From: Brevibacillus ruminantium
Lineage (GTDB): Bacteria > Bacillota > Bacilli > Brevibacillales > Brevibacillaceae
DNA length: 64,000 nucleotides
Direction of reading: 5' to 3'
Assembly (NCBI RefSeq): GCF_023746555.1
Contig: NZ_CP098755.1
Location: 1,516,001 to 1,580,000 of the forward strand
Shown: positions 7,121-16,455 of the stretch, one piece after another
Numbering within the stretch: the stretch's first letter is position 1
Layout of the letters: each line of letters opens with the position of its first letter
Translations under genes and position numbers: made by a program
The notes under the pieces: generated by a model
Seen by the model: the letters and a program-made list of their open reading frames with translations, nothing else
Told to the model about the DNA's origin: nothing
Databases searched by the model: none

Positions 7121-8527
7121 TCAGTGAAGCCAGCGATAGGTAATCCCCGGAGTTTCCTCATCCGGTCGGGCAGGCAGCACATTGGCGGCCGGATTGACCC
7201 ATTGGGGAACAGGCGGCGTTTTATTGGAGATCACGACTTCTGTCCCTGTTGCGGCGAAAGAGTACAGCTCTTCGACATCCGGATTGTGCAAGCGAATACA
7301 GCCAAGAGACATGGACTCTCCGATGCTCTCGGGCTGATTGGTACCATGTATGGCGTAGCCGTCCGCTTGAAAGACGAGTCCGCGTGTTCCGTAGATATTG
7401 TCATGGCCCTGGGGCTGATTGATCTTTTTCTCGATAGAAAAGTAGCCTTCCGGGGTGCTGCCGTTCCGCCCGATTCCAATGGGATATCGTCTGACGATAT
7501 GAGGACCGCTGGTAAGCGTCATCGTATGTGTCGCTTTGTGAACATGAACCTGCAAAGGTTGGAGCGGGACAAAAGGCTCTGGATACCCCTGGAGCGGGAC
7601 AACCTCTTTCAGGCTCTCCCATGCCGATTCGGGACGGAAGAAGGCAGGATAGTATGCCCAGCTTGCCAGTCCGCTCTCAGGGGGCGGCACCGGAATCTCT
7701 GCCAGCGTGTTGACTGGATAGGGACCGGCTAACTGCGCAAGCGAATCCGGCAGATAGCCGATGCGCTGATGTGTTCGGTACAAGGCGTTGCGCAGGGTGA
7801 GAACCTGTTCCAGCGTCTGCTGCTCCTCTGCCAAGGCGGCCAAGGCTGTTTGGACGGCTGGCTTGTCCTGACAGGCGCAGGGCTGCTCAAACCAGAGATC
7901 ACTAAGCACGGTACGGCTTACGGGATCGTAGCGCAGAAGGCCGCGCAATTCAACAGGTCGATAAAAGAGGAGCGGGGCAAACAACGGTGCACCTGATACC
8001 TCCGGCACGACCACCACCGTATAGGGCTGCTGCAGCGAGGGACGTCTGGACGCCGCGTAGGCTTCCACCTGCCGTCGCAGCTGCTGACTGTCCAGGTTCC
8101 CAGGCACCGCAATGACTTCTACATGAGGCCGCTGCAACGATTCGGGCGCAATCGCCTGGGGTGCTGCTCCCTCAGGTTCGCTTAGCGGGCTGGGTGAGAA
8201 AACAAGACTGTACAGAAAAAGCAGGGAAGCCAGCAACAGCCGACTTGCTTTTCTCCACGTCTGTTTCCTTCGCTTGCGCAACAGCTCTTGGTAAGCATCT
8301 CGCGTCTTCTCGGCGAATTCATCTGCGGGGAGGTGCAGAGCTTTACGGTATGCCTGGAGCGCCTGCTCTTCTTTGCCCTGCCGTTCCCATTCCGCGCCGA
8401 GATGATACCAACCGACAGCCAGATCAGGATGGTTCTCCGTAAACCAGCGGTAAAAGGAAAGGTCGGTTCGATCTGGATAGGTGATGTGGTATGAACTTTT
8501 TTCCTGAAGAAACTGAACCTTGGTCAC
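7121..8527 (-). CDS. membrane-anchored L,D-transpeptidase
   Basis: A 468-residue YkuD-family enzyme that forms or exchanges peptide links in peptidoglycan. The catalytic motif HGT...SMSLGCIRLHN lies near the C-terminus (about 395-420), with the nucleophile Cys in GCIR. The N-terminal ~80 residues resemble a tetratricopeptide-like helix pair (AVGWYHLGAEWERQGKEEQA), followed by a basic stretch and one membrane segment around 95-112. The middle region has no recognised domain. The helical part is therefore predicted inside the cell and the catalytic part outside. It is monocistronic on the minus strand. Confidence 0.85.
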   Translation of the reverse strand: MTKVQFLQEKSSYHITYPDRTDLSFYRWFTENHPDLAVGWYHLGAEWERQGKEEQALQAYRKALHLPADEFAEKTRDAYQELLRKRRKQTWRKASRLLLASLLFLYSLVFSPSPLSEPEGAAPQAIAPESLQRPHVEVIAVPGNLDSQQLRRQVEAYAASRRPSLQQPYTVVVVPEVSGAPLFAPLLFYRPVELRGLLRYDPVSRTVLSDLWFEQPCACQDKPAVQTALAALAEEQQTLEQVLTLRNALYRTHQRIGYLPDSLAQLAGPYPVNTLAEIPVPPPESGLASWAYYPAFFRPESAWESLKEVVPLQGYPEPFVPLQPLQVHVHKATHTMTLTSGPHIVRRYPIGIGRNGSTPEGYFSIEKKINQPQGHDNIYGTRGLVFQADGYAIHGTNQPESIGESMSLGCIRLHNPDVEELYSFAATGTEVVISNKTPPVPQWVNPAANVLPARPDEETPGITYRWLH

Positions 8528-8579
8528 AAAAAACCCTCCCTATTGGAAATATCGGCCAAAAGCGAGGGGAGAATAAGAG

Positions 8580-8786
8580 CTATTCTTTTTCTGACCGTTC
8601 TTTCAGCATCTGGATCAAGCTGTCCAGCTTCTGGTTTTGGGCACGATCATTTTCGGTTTTGTTTTTCATAAAGCGGAGAACACTGATCAAAAAATACAGG
8701 ATAAACCCGTAAAAAGCCACGATCACGAGAAAGTACATTATCATCATCAGGGAGGGGCCAAAGCCTATATCCATAAACTTCATCAT
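8580..8786 (-). CDS. small single-pass membrane protein
   Basis: A 68-residue protein with one long hydrophobic segment (about residues 10-35) and a charged, probably coiled C-terminus (NKTENDRAQNQKLDSLIQML). The start at 8786 (or the adjacent ATG at 8783) is preceded by AGGAGCG. It lies 52 bases upstream of the L,D-transpeptidase gene on the same strand and may be co-transcribed. The family is not recognised with certainty. Confidence 0.6.
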   Translation of the reverse strand: MMKFMDIGFGPSLMMIMYFLVIVAFYGFILYFLISVLRFMKNKTENDRAQNQKLDSLIQMLKERSEKE

Positions 8787-8914
8787 CGATGTATCGCTCC
8801 TTCTTTGGGGAAAAATGGAATCTACTCCATTATAGCATGGTGAATCAGGAAGTCCCACCTTTCTATCGATCTTGTGGGAATGCCGGACACCCGGTTGGGA
8901 CGGGCATCGCCATC

Positions 8915-8965
8915 AAAAAAAAGGCAGCTTGGCCGCGAGGGATTGCCCCCGTAGCCAGGCTGCCT
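8915..8965 (-). terminator. rho-independent terminator of trmB
   Basis: On the minus strand, the stem GCCAGGCTGCC-type arms at 8954-8964 and 8923-8933 are followed by a run of eight T. The trmB stop codon is only a few bases upstream. Confidence 0.85.
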
Positions 8966-8970
8966 CTTTA

Positions 8971-9612
8971 TTACTCCTGATAAATCGCTTCTGTTCGATA
9001 AATCCGTTGACCGCGAGAGGAGAAGCGCTCTTCGTACTCCGTCATCACATTCTCCTCCGCAAGCGGCGAATGGTGCAGGTCAAAGGTGATATGGCGCAAT
9101 TGGAAGCGCTCGTTGGATAACTGGTTCAAAGAGAATTCAAACAAATTCTCATTGTCTGTCTTGATGTGAATCTCCCCGTGCTTTTTCAATACCTGTTTAT
9201 ACGTTTGCAGGAAGCTGGCGTAGGTCAGACGTCGTTTGGCATGACGACTTTTCGGCCAGGGATCACTGAAATTCAGGTAGATGCGGGAGACTTCTTCTGC
9301 ACCGAACAGATCAGGCAGAAGAGCGGCATTGTACTGAATAAAAGCAAGATTGGGGATGGTTTGTTTCTCCGTCCGCTGAGCAGCACGGAGCACGACCTCC
9401 GCCTTCAGTTCAATGGCGATGAAATTCACATCGGGATGCCGGTCTGCCAGTGTATTGATAAAACGACCCTTTCCACAGCCAATCTCAATATAAATCGGAT
9501 TGTTGTTTCCGAACCGTTCTGACCATCTTCCTTTATACTCTGTAGGGTTGTCCACAAAAGTGGGATATTCGCGCAGTGCTTGTTCTGCACCTGGAATGTT
9601 ACGCAGTCGCAT
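8971..9612 (-). CDS. trmB: tRNA (guanine-N7-)-methyltransferase
   Basis: A 213-residue SAM-dependent enzyme that methylates G46 of tRNA. The family blocks are clear: IEIGCGKGRFI for SAM binding, FIAIELK, the signature YLNFSDPWPKSRHAKRRLT, and a C-terminal TEYEERF. The start is set at the ATG at 9612 because GGAGG lies five bases upstream; a TTG 15 bases earlier would overlap that site. It ends in its own terminator. Confidence 0.95.
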   Translation of the reverse strand: MRLRNIPGAEQALREYPTFVDNPTEYKGRWSERFGNNNPIYIEIGCGKGRFINTLADRHPDVNFIAIELKAEVVLRAAQRTEKQTIPNLAFIQYNAALLPDLFGAEEVSRIYLNFSDPWPKSRHAKRRLTYASFLQTYKQVLKKHGEIHIKTDNENLFEFSLNQLSNERFQLRHITFDLHHSPLAEENVMTEYEERFSSRGQRIYRTEAIYQE

Positions 9613-10031
9613 AGGAACCTCCTTCAAACATAGCTCCTATCTACTTTACGTCGTGCCAGCTCAGGTTGCAAGCAGACAAATGATCATCAAATGGGAGTGT
9701 TCCATTTTTGACCTGCCTGTACGGAACCCATTTGGAAAAGTCTATGAGATTTAGTAGGTCAAAAGTCCCGTTTGGTATGGGGAAACGGTGAAAATGAGAG
9801 GGAAGAATTGGACGGAATTCTTGGTAATAGTTGGAGAGCGAATAGACTGAAAATTTGAGGGAATTCCTGTTCTCATGGGAATGACAGCGTCAATAGGAAA
9901 TTGCTGGTCAGAGAGGGATGCACCGATTGGTAATATTTTGGGAATTTAACGAGCAGTAGGGGGGTGTTAGAGTTAAGGACAAGCCAAATAAGTCAGCCAA
10001 TGTTCGTTGGTCGATAGGAGGATGAAACAGC
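9613..10031. other. intergenic region with no recognised gene
   Basis: About 420 bases between the divergent trmB and NlpC/P60 genes. The only clear element is the ribosome site AGGAGG at 10016-10021. It should hold both promoters, but I cannot single out convincing -35/-10 pairs. Confidence 0.4.
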
Positions 10032-10532
10032 ATGAAACTTCGCAATGTACTGGCAGGAATTTTACTTGGGGGAGCACTCGCAATAACGGGAATTGTCGCC
10101 CCGCTGCCCGGCAACCATGAAGTAGCACAAGCCAAGTGGAGTCAATCCCGTGCCGATCACGTCATCAGTGTTGGTAAAAGATACCTCGGTACTCCGTATA
10201 AATTTGGTTCCCCGAGTAGCACGACTCGCACGTTTGACTGTTCTTCGTTTGTGCAGCGCGTCTACAAGGTAGCCGTCAACAAATCACTGCCGAGAACGTC
10301 CCGTGCTCAAGCCACGGTCGGGCAAACCGTTTCCAAAAGCAACTTGAAAAAGGGTGACCTGATCTTTTTCAAAGCGAGTCCGACCACGAAGTCTAAACGC
10401 ATCACACACGTAGCGATTTACGCAGGAAATAACAAATTGCTGCATACCTACGGGAAACCGGGAGTAACGTTTTCGACCTTCAAAGGAACATCGTGGGAGA
10501 AAAGAGTCGTTACAGCCAAACGCGTGCTCTAA
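10032..10532 (+). CDS. secreted NlpC/P60 peptidase
   Basis: A 166-residue exported cysteine peptidase of the NlpC/P60 family, which cuts peptide stems of peptidoglycan. The signal peptide covers about residues 1-36 (cleavage near AQAKW). The catalytic Cys is in FDCSSF and the His in ITHVAIYAG, with a further His in LLHTYG. There are no LysM or SH3 wall-binding domains. AGGAGG precedes the start and a strong terminator follows. Confidence 0.9.
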   Translation: MKLRNVLAGILLGGALAITGIVAPLPGNHEVAQAKWSQSRADHVISVGKRYLGTPYKFGSPSSTTRTFDCSSFVQRVYKVAVNKSLPRTSRAQATVGQTVSKSNLKKGDLIFFKASPTTKSKRITHVAIYAGNNKLLHTYGKPGVTFSTFKGTSWEKRVVTAKRVL

Positions 10533-10605
10533 ACAAGATAAACTTATATAGTGATACGTCCTGCATAGCAAAAGGTTGCGCGTGACTCATGACGCAAAAT
10601 CTGGT

Positions 10606-10650
10606 AAACGGAAGGCTCTCTCAGTAAAGAAAAGAGAGCCTTCCGTTTCT
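10606..10650 (+). terminator. terminator after NlpC/P60 gene
   Basis: Perfect 16-bp arms (aaacggaaggctctct at 10606-10621 and its complement at 10633-10648) around a short loop, followed by a T-rich tail. Confidence 0.85.
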
Positions 10651-10684
10651 TGTTTTCAGGTGAGAGCAGGAATGTGTAAAAATA

Positions 10685-10699
10685 ATTTTTCGGAAAATT
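10685..10699. promoter_or_regulatory. candidate CodY box
   Basis: ATTTTTCGGAAAATT matches the published CodY consensus AATTTTCWGAAAATT at 13 of 15 positions. It sits 128-142 bases upstream of the RpiR-type regulator that heads the dipeptide operon. CodY commonly represses peptide uptake in Firmicutes, so the position makes sense, but the site is predicted only. Confidence 0.5.
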
Positions 10700-10752
10700 T
10701 ATAATTTACTCTTTTCCAAAACTTGCTTGCGTGATATAAATAGAATATCGCA

Positions 10753-10803
10753 TATGAAGGAGTTTCTGCATCTGAAATAAATTATGAAGGAATTACTTCT
10801 GCA
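10753..10803. promoter_or_regulatory. direct repeats, candidate RpiR operator
   Basis: TATGAAGGAGTT..TCTGCA (from 10753) and TATGAAGGAATTACTTCTGCA (from 10783) repeat with a 30-base offset, close to three helical turns. The second contains a near-palindrome GAAGGAATTACTTC. They end 23 bases before the start codon of the RpiR gene, suggesting autoregulation. Confidence 0.4.
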
Positions 10804-10826
10804 AATAAGCAGATAGGAGTAGATTC

Positions 10827-11666
10827 ATGTCGTTTGAACAACTTGTGAAAGATTCCTTTTCCCAATTGTCCTCAGGCCAAAAGAAAGTAGCTGAGTATTT
10901 GCTGGAGAACATCGAAAAGGTGGCGTTTTATACGGCCGTGCAAATCGGACGTGAAGCAGATGTCAGTGAGACGACGGTAATCCGTTTTGCCTACGCACTG
11001 GGATTCAGGGGTTTCTCTGAAATGCAGGCCGCTATTCAGCGGTACGTTCTGGAGAGCAATTCCTCCCGCTTTGCTGACCCGTCCCCTGAAACCGGGGAGG
11101 AGGCCAATATTTTTACCAGGGCGATCGAGCGGGATATCATGATTCTCCGGCAAACGCTGCATCAGCTCAATCAGCAGGATGTGTGGAAAGCCGTAGATTG
11201 GCTTTTGGAGGCAGATCAGGTCTTGATCGTTGGCTACCGAGCTTCCTATGCCGCCGCTCATTGGTTCAGCTTTATGCTCAGCATGGTCCGAAAAAATGTG
11301 CTGATCGTCCCGTTTAGCGGAGAAACGGAAGAGAGAATCGTCAGTCTGACAGACAAGTCTGTCGTCGTGGTCATTTCTTTTCCCCGCTATACCAAAGAGA
11401 CGATACGAGTGGCAGAAACCTGCAAGCGGGCAGGGGCGAAGATCATCTCCGCGACGGACAGGCTCCTCTCGCCCGTCAGCCGCATTTCAGATATCACCTT
11501 TACCACTGAGATCAATATCGAATCCGGGCACTATTCGATCGCTTCCGTGATCAATCTGCTGTATCTGCTGCTCGCCGGTATTGAAGCAAGACACAACATG
11601 CATACCCAAACGAGAATGAAACAGTTGGAGCAGCTCTATTCCTACTGGAACATTTTCGAAGAATAA
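10827..11666 (+). CDS. MurR/RpiR-family transcriptional regulator
   Basis: A 279-residue regulator. The N-terminal helix-turn-helix domain (about 1-77) contains VAFYTAVQIGREADVSETTV and RFAYALGFRGFSE, diagnostic for RpiR. A SIS sugar/phosphate-binding-type domain follows at about 125-260. The ligand is unknown; RpiR proteins often sense phosphosugars, but here the gene heads a dipeptide transporter operon with cell-wall-type amino acid enzymes. A start at 10827 is supported by TAGGAG upstream. Confidence 0.88.
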   Translation: MSFEQLVKDSFSQLSSGQKKVAEYLLENIEKVAFYTAVQIGREADVSETTVIRFAYALGFRGFSEMQAAIQRYVLESNSSRFADPSPETGEEANIFTRAIERDIMILRQTLHQLNQQDVWKAVDWLLEADQVLIVGYRASYAAAHWFSFMLSMVRKNVLIVPFSGETEERIVSLTDKSVVVVISFPRYTKETIRVAETCKRAGAKIISATDRLLSPVSRISDITFTTEINIESGHYSIASVINLLYLLLAGIEARHNMHTQTRMKQLEQLYSYWNIFEE

Positions 11667-11762
11667 GATACGGGGACGGAAAGGACGGTGATCGAGCCGT
11701 TATATATTTGGTGTAAATAGACTGTTTATTCAAAAGACTCAAAAAGAGAAGAGGGGTTTGTC

Positions 11763-13286
11763 ATGAAGAAAAAATGGTTGTCTGGCCTGTTTGCGGCTCT
11801 TCTTACCGTCGCTGTTGGTTTGACGGGCTGTTCTCAATCTTCCTCCGCACCTTCAGGAGGTAAAAGCGAATTGGTAGTTGCTTTTGATGCGGATGTGCCT
11901 ACTATGGACCCGCATATGCACAACGAACCGAATGCCATTACAACCAACTGGCATATCTTTGATTCGCTGCTCTTTCTGTCCCGCGATTTGAAAATCGAGC
12001 CGGGATTGGCTGAAAGCTACGAACGCAAGGATGATCTGACATGGATCTTCAAGCTGCGTCAGGGCGTCACTTTCCACAACGGTGAGGAATTCAACGCTGA
12101 GGCTGTGAAGTTTTCCCTGGAGCGCGTCCTGGATGAAAAACAGAAAAGCTCGCAACGCGGAAACATCAGCGCGATTTCGGCTGTGAACATCCTCGATCCG
12201 TACACGGTTGAAATCAAGACCCAGGAGCCGTACAATCTGCTCCCCCACCGCCTGTTCTATCTCAGTATCGTTCCGCCGAAATACGTGAAGGAAGTAGGCG
12301 ATCAGGTATTCGCTGAAAAGCCGGTCGGTACAGGCCCCTACAAGCTGGCGGAATGGGTGAAGGGGGACAAGATCGTCCTGGAAGCCAACGAGCAGTATTT
12401 CAAAGGCGCTCCCAAGATCAGCAAAGTGACCTTCCGCGTCATCCCGGAGGTGGCGACGCAAATCGCCGAGCTGCAAAGCGGGGGAGTAGACATCATCCGC
12501 ATGGTGCCGCCAGACATGCTGGCGCAGTTGGAGGGCAACCCGCAGATCTCTGTCGCTTCAACGCCGCTGCTGCGCGTCTACTACATCGCGTTTGATACCA
12601 CGAAAAAACCGTTTGACGATGTACGTGTGAGACAGGCCATGAACCATGCAGTCGATATCGAGAAGATCATGGACAAAATCCTGGGAGGAAAGGCTGTCCG
12701 TACGCCAGCGGGTGTCAACCCGAACCACTACGGCTTTGATGCCGGCATCCAGCCGTACAGCTTTGATCCAGAAAAGGCCAAGTCTCTCTTGGCTGAGGCC
12801 GGCTACGCAGATGGTTTTGAAACCGAGCTTCACTACTTCACACCAGGAATCGGCCAACAGATTACGGATGCAGTCATCTCTGACTTGAGTAAAGTTGGCA
12901 TTAAGGCAAAAGCAAAATTTTATCCGGAATCCAGTTCATTTGTAGAAAAACAACGTGCAGGCGATCTGCCTTTCCGCCTCGGACACTGGGGCAGTTATTC
13001 CGTGTACGATGCCGACGCGATTCTCCAGCCGATGTTTGACAGCAAAGGGGTATACGGCAAATACTTCAACACGCCGGAGCTGGACGCCCTGATCAATGAA
13101 GCGCGTTCGTCCGTCGATCAGGATAAGCGCAAAGAGCTCTACAGCCAAGCGCAGCAACTGCTTCACAAGGAAGCGCCGTGGATTTTCCTGTTCTCGCCGA
13201 TGGACAACCAGGCGTACAACAACAAACTGCAGTTTGATGCCCGGGCGGATGAACGCATCTACGCCTATGAGATTGGGCTGAAGTAA
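11763..13286 (+). CDS. dipeptide/oligopeptide ABC transporter binding lipoprotein
   Basis: A 507-residue extracytoplasmic solute-binding protein of family 5 (DppA/OppA type). The lipoprotein signal ends at LTGC (Cys23). The family signature around RQGVTFHNGEEFNAEAVKFS is present, as is the usual C-terminal half with GYADGFETEL. Length is normal for the family. It lies 96 bases after the regulator and starts the transport genes. Confidence 0.9.
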   Translation: MKKKWLSGLFAALLTVAVGLTGCSQSSSAPSGGKSELVVAFDADVPTMDPHMHNEPNAITTNWHIFDSLLFLSRDLKIEPGLAESYERKDDLTWIFKLRQGVTFHNGEEFNAEAVKFSLERVLDEKQKSSQRGNISAISAVNILDPYTVEIKTQEPYNLLPHRLFYLSIVPPKYVKEVGDQVFAEKPVGTGPYKLAEWVKGDKIVLEANEQYFKGAPKISKVTFRVIPEVATQIAELQSGGVDIIRMVPPDMLAQLEGNPQISVASTPLLRVYYIAFDTTKKPFDDVRVRQAMNHAVDIEKIMDKILGGKAVRTPAGVNPNHYGFDAGIQPYSFDPEKAKSLLAEAGYADGFETELHYFTPGIGQQITDAVISDLSKVGIKAKAKFYPESSSFVEKQRAGDLPFRLGHWGSYSVYDADAILQPMFDSKGVYGKYFNTPELDALINEARSSVDQDKRKELYSQAQQLLHKEAPWIFLFSPMDNQAYNNKLQFDARADERIYAYEIGLK

Positions 13287-13321
13287 GAAAACCGTGCGTC
13301 TGGCGATCCGCCGGAAGGTTT

Positions 13322-13368
13322 GGGGCAGAAGGGCTGAAAAGGGGGGAGAGTCATTTCTCCCCTGCCCC
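13322..13368 (+). promoter_or_regulatory. nested hairpin between binding protein and permease
   Basis: An outer stem GGGGCAG/CTGCCCC (13322-13328 with 13362-13368) competes with an inner stem GGGGAGA/TCTCCCC (13343-13349 with 13356-13362). No T-run follows, so it is not a normal terminator. Such stems between a binding protein and its permease often stabilise the upstream mRNA, which is the likely role here. Confidence 0.4.
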
Positions 13369-13454
13369 CATCCCCTGTATTTGGCTTGCAAGGCTTATCG
13401 CTTCAGGGCAAGCCGGGAGCAGCAAAATTTTTCATCAGAAAGGAGGGAACCTGC

Positions 13455-14369
13455 GTGGGAGCATTTTTGAAGCAATGCTTGCGTATCGTTCTGGTATTGT
13501 TCGGGATCTCGACCATTGCTTTTTTTCTGATCCATCTATCGGGTGACCCGGTTCTTCTCATGCTGCCGCCAGAGGCGACACAGGAAGAAATTGATGCGTT
13601 TCGCCATCAGATGGGGTTTGACCGGCCGCTTTCTGAACAGTACGTTCACTTTTTGGCACAAGCGGTTCAAGGCGATTTTGGCCACTCGCTCAAATTCAAT
13701 CAGCCTTCGCTCGATGTTGTCCTGGAACGCATACCAGCTACATTGGAGCTGACCTTTTACGCGACGCTGCTGAGTATTATCATCGCGATCCCTCTGGGAA
13801 TCTACTCGGCGGTGAACCGCAACTCTCTATCGGAGAACCTCGTGACGATCACTGTTTTTCTGGGGCAATCGATGCCGATCTTCTGGACCGGGATCATGCT
13901 GATGCTCCTGTTCGGGGTAAAGCTCCATTGGCTTCCCGTATCCGGTAGAGGAACCTGGGCACATCTGATCATGCCTGCCTTTACACTGGCGGTCTGGGTG
14001 GCCCCCACGACGCTGCGGATTGTCCGCTCCAGCATGCTGGAGGTGTTGCAGCAGGATTATATTCGCACCGCACGTTCCAAAGGACTGGCGGAGAAAGTCG
14101 TCATCTACAAGCACGCTTTGAAAAACGCGGCGATCCCGATTATTACGGTTGTCGGCTTTCAAATCGGAAAGCTGCTTGGCGGAGCTGTCGTAACGGAAAC
14201 CGTTTTCGCTTGGCCAGGCGTGGGCCAGTTGGTCGTCAAAGCGATCTATACGGCAGACTATCCGTTGGTCCAGGCTTGTGTCGTTGTTCTGGCCCTGATT
14301 GTCGCCACGATGAATTTTAGCGTGGATTCCATGTATCGCTACCTCAATCCGAAAATCAAATCTGGCTAA
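13455..14369 (+). CDS. dipeptide ABC transporter permease (DppB type)
   Basis: A 304-residue inner-membrane permease with the N-terminal helix LRIVLVLFGISTIAFFLIHL and the G-D-P segment typical of DppB/OppB. The EAA loop is near DYIRTARSKGLAEKVVIYKHAL. The GTG at 13455 is chosen because AAAGGAGGGA lies just upstream and the family starts here; the ATG at 13386 would add 23 non-family residues. Confidence 0.9.
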   Translation: MGAFLKQCLRIVLVLFGISTIAFFLIHLSGDPVLLMLPPEATQEEIDAFRHQMGFDRPLSEQYVHFLAQAVQGDFGHSLKFNQPSLDVVLERIPATLELTFYATLLSIIIAIPLGIYSAVNRNSLSENLVTITVFLGQSMPIFWTGIMLMLLFGVKLHWLPVSGRGTWAHLIMPAFTLAVWVAPTTLRIVRSSMLEVLQQDYIRTARSKGLAEKVVIYKHALKNAAIPIITVVGFQIGKLLGGAVVTETVFAWPGVGQLVVKAIYTADYPLVQACVVVLALIVATMNFSVDSMYRYLNPKIKSG

Positions 14370-14384
14370 GCGAGGTGATCCCAT

Positions 14385-15299
14385 ATGAGTAATGCAGGGC
14401 TGCAAACCGCTGCACCACCGGTGGCGGAAACTCCGAAACCGGCCGTTCCCGAATGGAAGCGCAAGTACCGCAAATTTGTCAAAAACCCGATTGGTATCAT
14501 CGGCCTGGCGATGGTTCTGCTGATCACGCTGATCTCGATCGCAGCCCCCCTATTGACCAGCCATAATCCCATTGAGGTAAACTTGGAGAAGAAGCTGCTG
14601 CCGCCAGTCTGGCAGGAAAATGGCTCGTGGGAGCACTGGCTGGGAACAGATGACGTCGGAAGGGATGTCTGGGCGCGACTCGTATACGGGTCTCGTGTCT
14701 CCCTGTCGGTTGGATTTTTCGCCGTCGTCATCTCTCTTACCCTGGGCACAGCCGTAGGGATACTGGCCGGCTATTTTCGCGGAAAGACTGACTTTGCCAT
14801 CTCCACGGTGATTGACATCATGATGGCCTTTCCCTTTATTCTCCTGGCACTGGCGACGATCGCCGTGATGGGGCCCAGTCTGCTCAATATGATTCTCGTG
14901 CTTGGCCTGACAGACTGGACACAGTATGCACGGCTGGTTCGCGGAGAAGTGATCGGTCTTCGGGAGCAGGAGTTCGTGCAGGCAGGGTATGCACTGGGGA
15001 GCAGGCATTGGCGCATCATTTGGCGACATCTGCTGCCGAACTGTCTGCCGTCTGTCATCGTCCTTGCGACGCTGGCGATGGCTCGGGCGATCCTGATGGA
15101 ATCTTCACTCAGCTTTCTCGGGCTGGGGGTCAGCTCTCCCACTCCGAGCTGGGGCTTCATGATGAGCACGGGCAGGCCGTACATCGCCACAGCATGGTGG
15201 CTGGCGACCTTGCCGGGTATCGCCATCCTGATTACTGTTCTCGGCATCAATCTGGCCGGGGACCGAATCCGTGACATGCTTGATCCGAAAGTTGACTAA
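14385..15299 (+). CDS. dipeptide ABC transporter permease (DppC type)
   Basis: A 304-residue permease. It has a cytoplasmic Pro-rich start, a first membrane helix ([20 protein letters not shown]), the conserved [20 protein letters not shown] block of DppC/OppC proteins, and an EAA loop around [20 protein letters not shown]. It follows the DppB-type gene by 15 bases and forms a heterodimeric channel with it. Confidence 0.92.
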   Translation: MSNAGLQTAAPPVAETPKPAVPEWKRKYRKFVKNPIGIIGLAMVLLITLISIAAPLLTSHNPIEVNLEKKLLPPVWQENGSWEHWLGTDDVGRDVWARLVYGSRVSLSVGFFAVVISLTLGTAVGILAGYFRGKTDFAISTVIDIMMAFPFILLALATIAVMGPSLLNMILVLGLTDWTQYARLVRGEVIGLREQEFVQAGYALGSRHWRIIWRHLLPNCLPSVIVLATLAMARAILMESSLSFLGLGVSSPTPSWGFMMSTGRPYIATAWWLATLPGIAILITVLGINLAGDRIRDMLDPKVD

Positions 15300-15334
15300 T
15301 AACCTTGCAATTATGGAAAGGAAGGGTTCTACCT

Positions 15335-16450
15335 ATGAAAGCAGAAAAAATCGTCCTCCGGAAAATGAGCATGACATTGAAAGCGCCGTTCCAAACCAGT
15401 TTTGGGACACAGACCGTCCGAGATTTTTACCTGGTAGAGGTCCATACCAAGGACTTTATCGGCTACGGGGAGGGGGTCGTCTCCGGTGAACCGCTGTACA
15501 GCGAAGAGACGGTGGGAACGGCTTGGCATATCCTAGAGGACTTCCTGATTCCGATGATCATGGAAAAAGGAGAGATCAGCCATCCGGATGAAGTAGGCGA
15601 GCTCTTCGCGCCAATTCGTCGCAATAATATGGCAAAGTCTTCGATCGAGGGCGCCTACTGGGATTTGTATGCGAAGCAGCAAGGAATCTCTCTTGCCAAA
15701 GCGCTTGGCGGTACCAAAGAGAAGATTGAAGTCGGCATCAGTCTGGGGATTGAAGCAGATATCAACGATCTTTTCCGCAATGTTGAAAAGTATCTGGAGC
15801 AGGGCTATCGCCGGATGAAAATCAAGATTGCGCCGGGCAAAGATGTGCAGGTCATTCGCGCGCTGCGTGAACGTTTTGGCAATATCCCGATGATGGCTGA
15901 TGCCAATTCGGCCTACACCTTAAAAGACGTAGATATTTTGAAGCAGCTCGACGAGTTTGACCTGATGATGATCGAGCAGCCGCTGGCCCATGATGACATT
16001 ATTGACCATGCGACCCTGCAGAAGCAGTTGAAGACGCCGATCTGTCTGGATGAAAGCATTCACTCCTACGAGGATGCACGCAAGGCGATTGAACTGGGCA
16101 GCACGCGCATAATCAACATGAAGGTCGGACGCGTAGGCGGTCTGTCGGAAGCACGGCGCATCCACGACCTGTGCCAGGAAAAAGGAGTTCCGCTGTGGTG
16201 CGGAGGCATGCTGGAGTCCGGGATCGGCCGCGCACATAATGTGGCGATTACGACACTGCCGAATTTCGTACTCCCTGGGGATACGGCAGGCTCTTCCCGC
16301 TACTGGCAGGAGGATATCATCTCCCCTGAGGTGGAAGTGGCGGCAGACGGAACCATTACTGTACCGCAAGCTCCGGGCATTGGCTACACACCCGTACCGG
16401 AGTTGATTGAAAAATACACCACAGCCGTCAAGGTTGTGACGAGAGGGTAG
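15335..16450 (+). CDS. MenC/N-acylamino acid racemase-type enolase
   Basis: A 371-residue enolase-superfamily enzyme of the o-succinylbenzoate synthase / N-succinylamino acid racemase group. The catalytic set is visible: KIK with Lys162 and Lys164, metal ligands Asp189 (ADANSAY), Glu214 (MIEQPL), Asp239 (LDESIH), and Lys263 (NMKVGRVGG). The start at 15335 follows AAGGAAGGG. It lies inside a dipeptide transporter operon directly before an M20 amidohydrolase and not among men genes. Racemisation of N-acyl amino acids is therefore the likelier role than menaquinone synthesis; sequence alone cannot separate the two activities. Confidence 0.85.
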   Translation: MKAEKIVLRKMSMTLKAPFQTSFGTQTVRDFYLVEVHTKDFIGYGEGVVSGEPLYSEETVGTAWHILEDFLIPMIMEKGEISHPDEVGELFAPIRRNNMAKSSIEGAYWDLYAKQQGISLAKALGGTKEKIEVGISLGIEADINDLFRNVEKYLEQGYRRMKIKIAPGKDVQVIRALRERFGNIPMMADANSAYTLKDVDILKQLDEFDLMMIEQPLAHDDIIDHATLQKQLKTPICLDESIHSYEDARKAIELGSTRIINMKVGRVGGLSEARRIHDLCQEKGVPLWCGGMLESGIGRAHNVAITTLPNFVLPGDTAGSSRYWQEDIISPEVEVAADGTITVPQAPGIGYTPVPELIEKYTTAVKVVTRG

Positions 16451-16455
16451 GGCAC

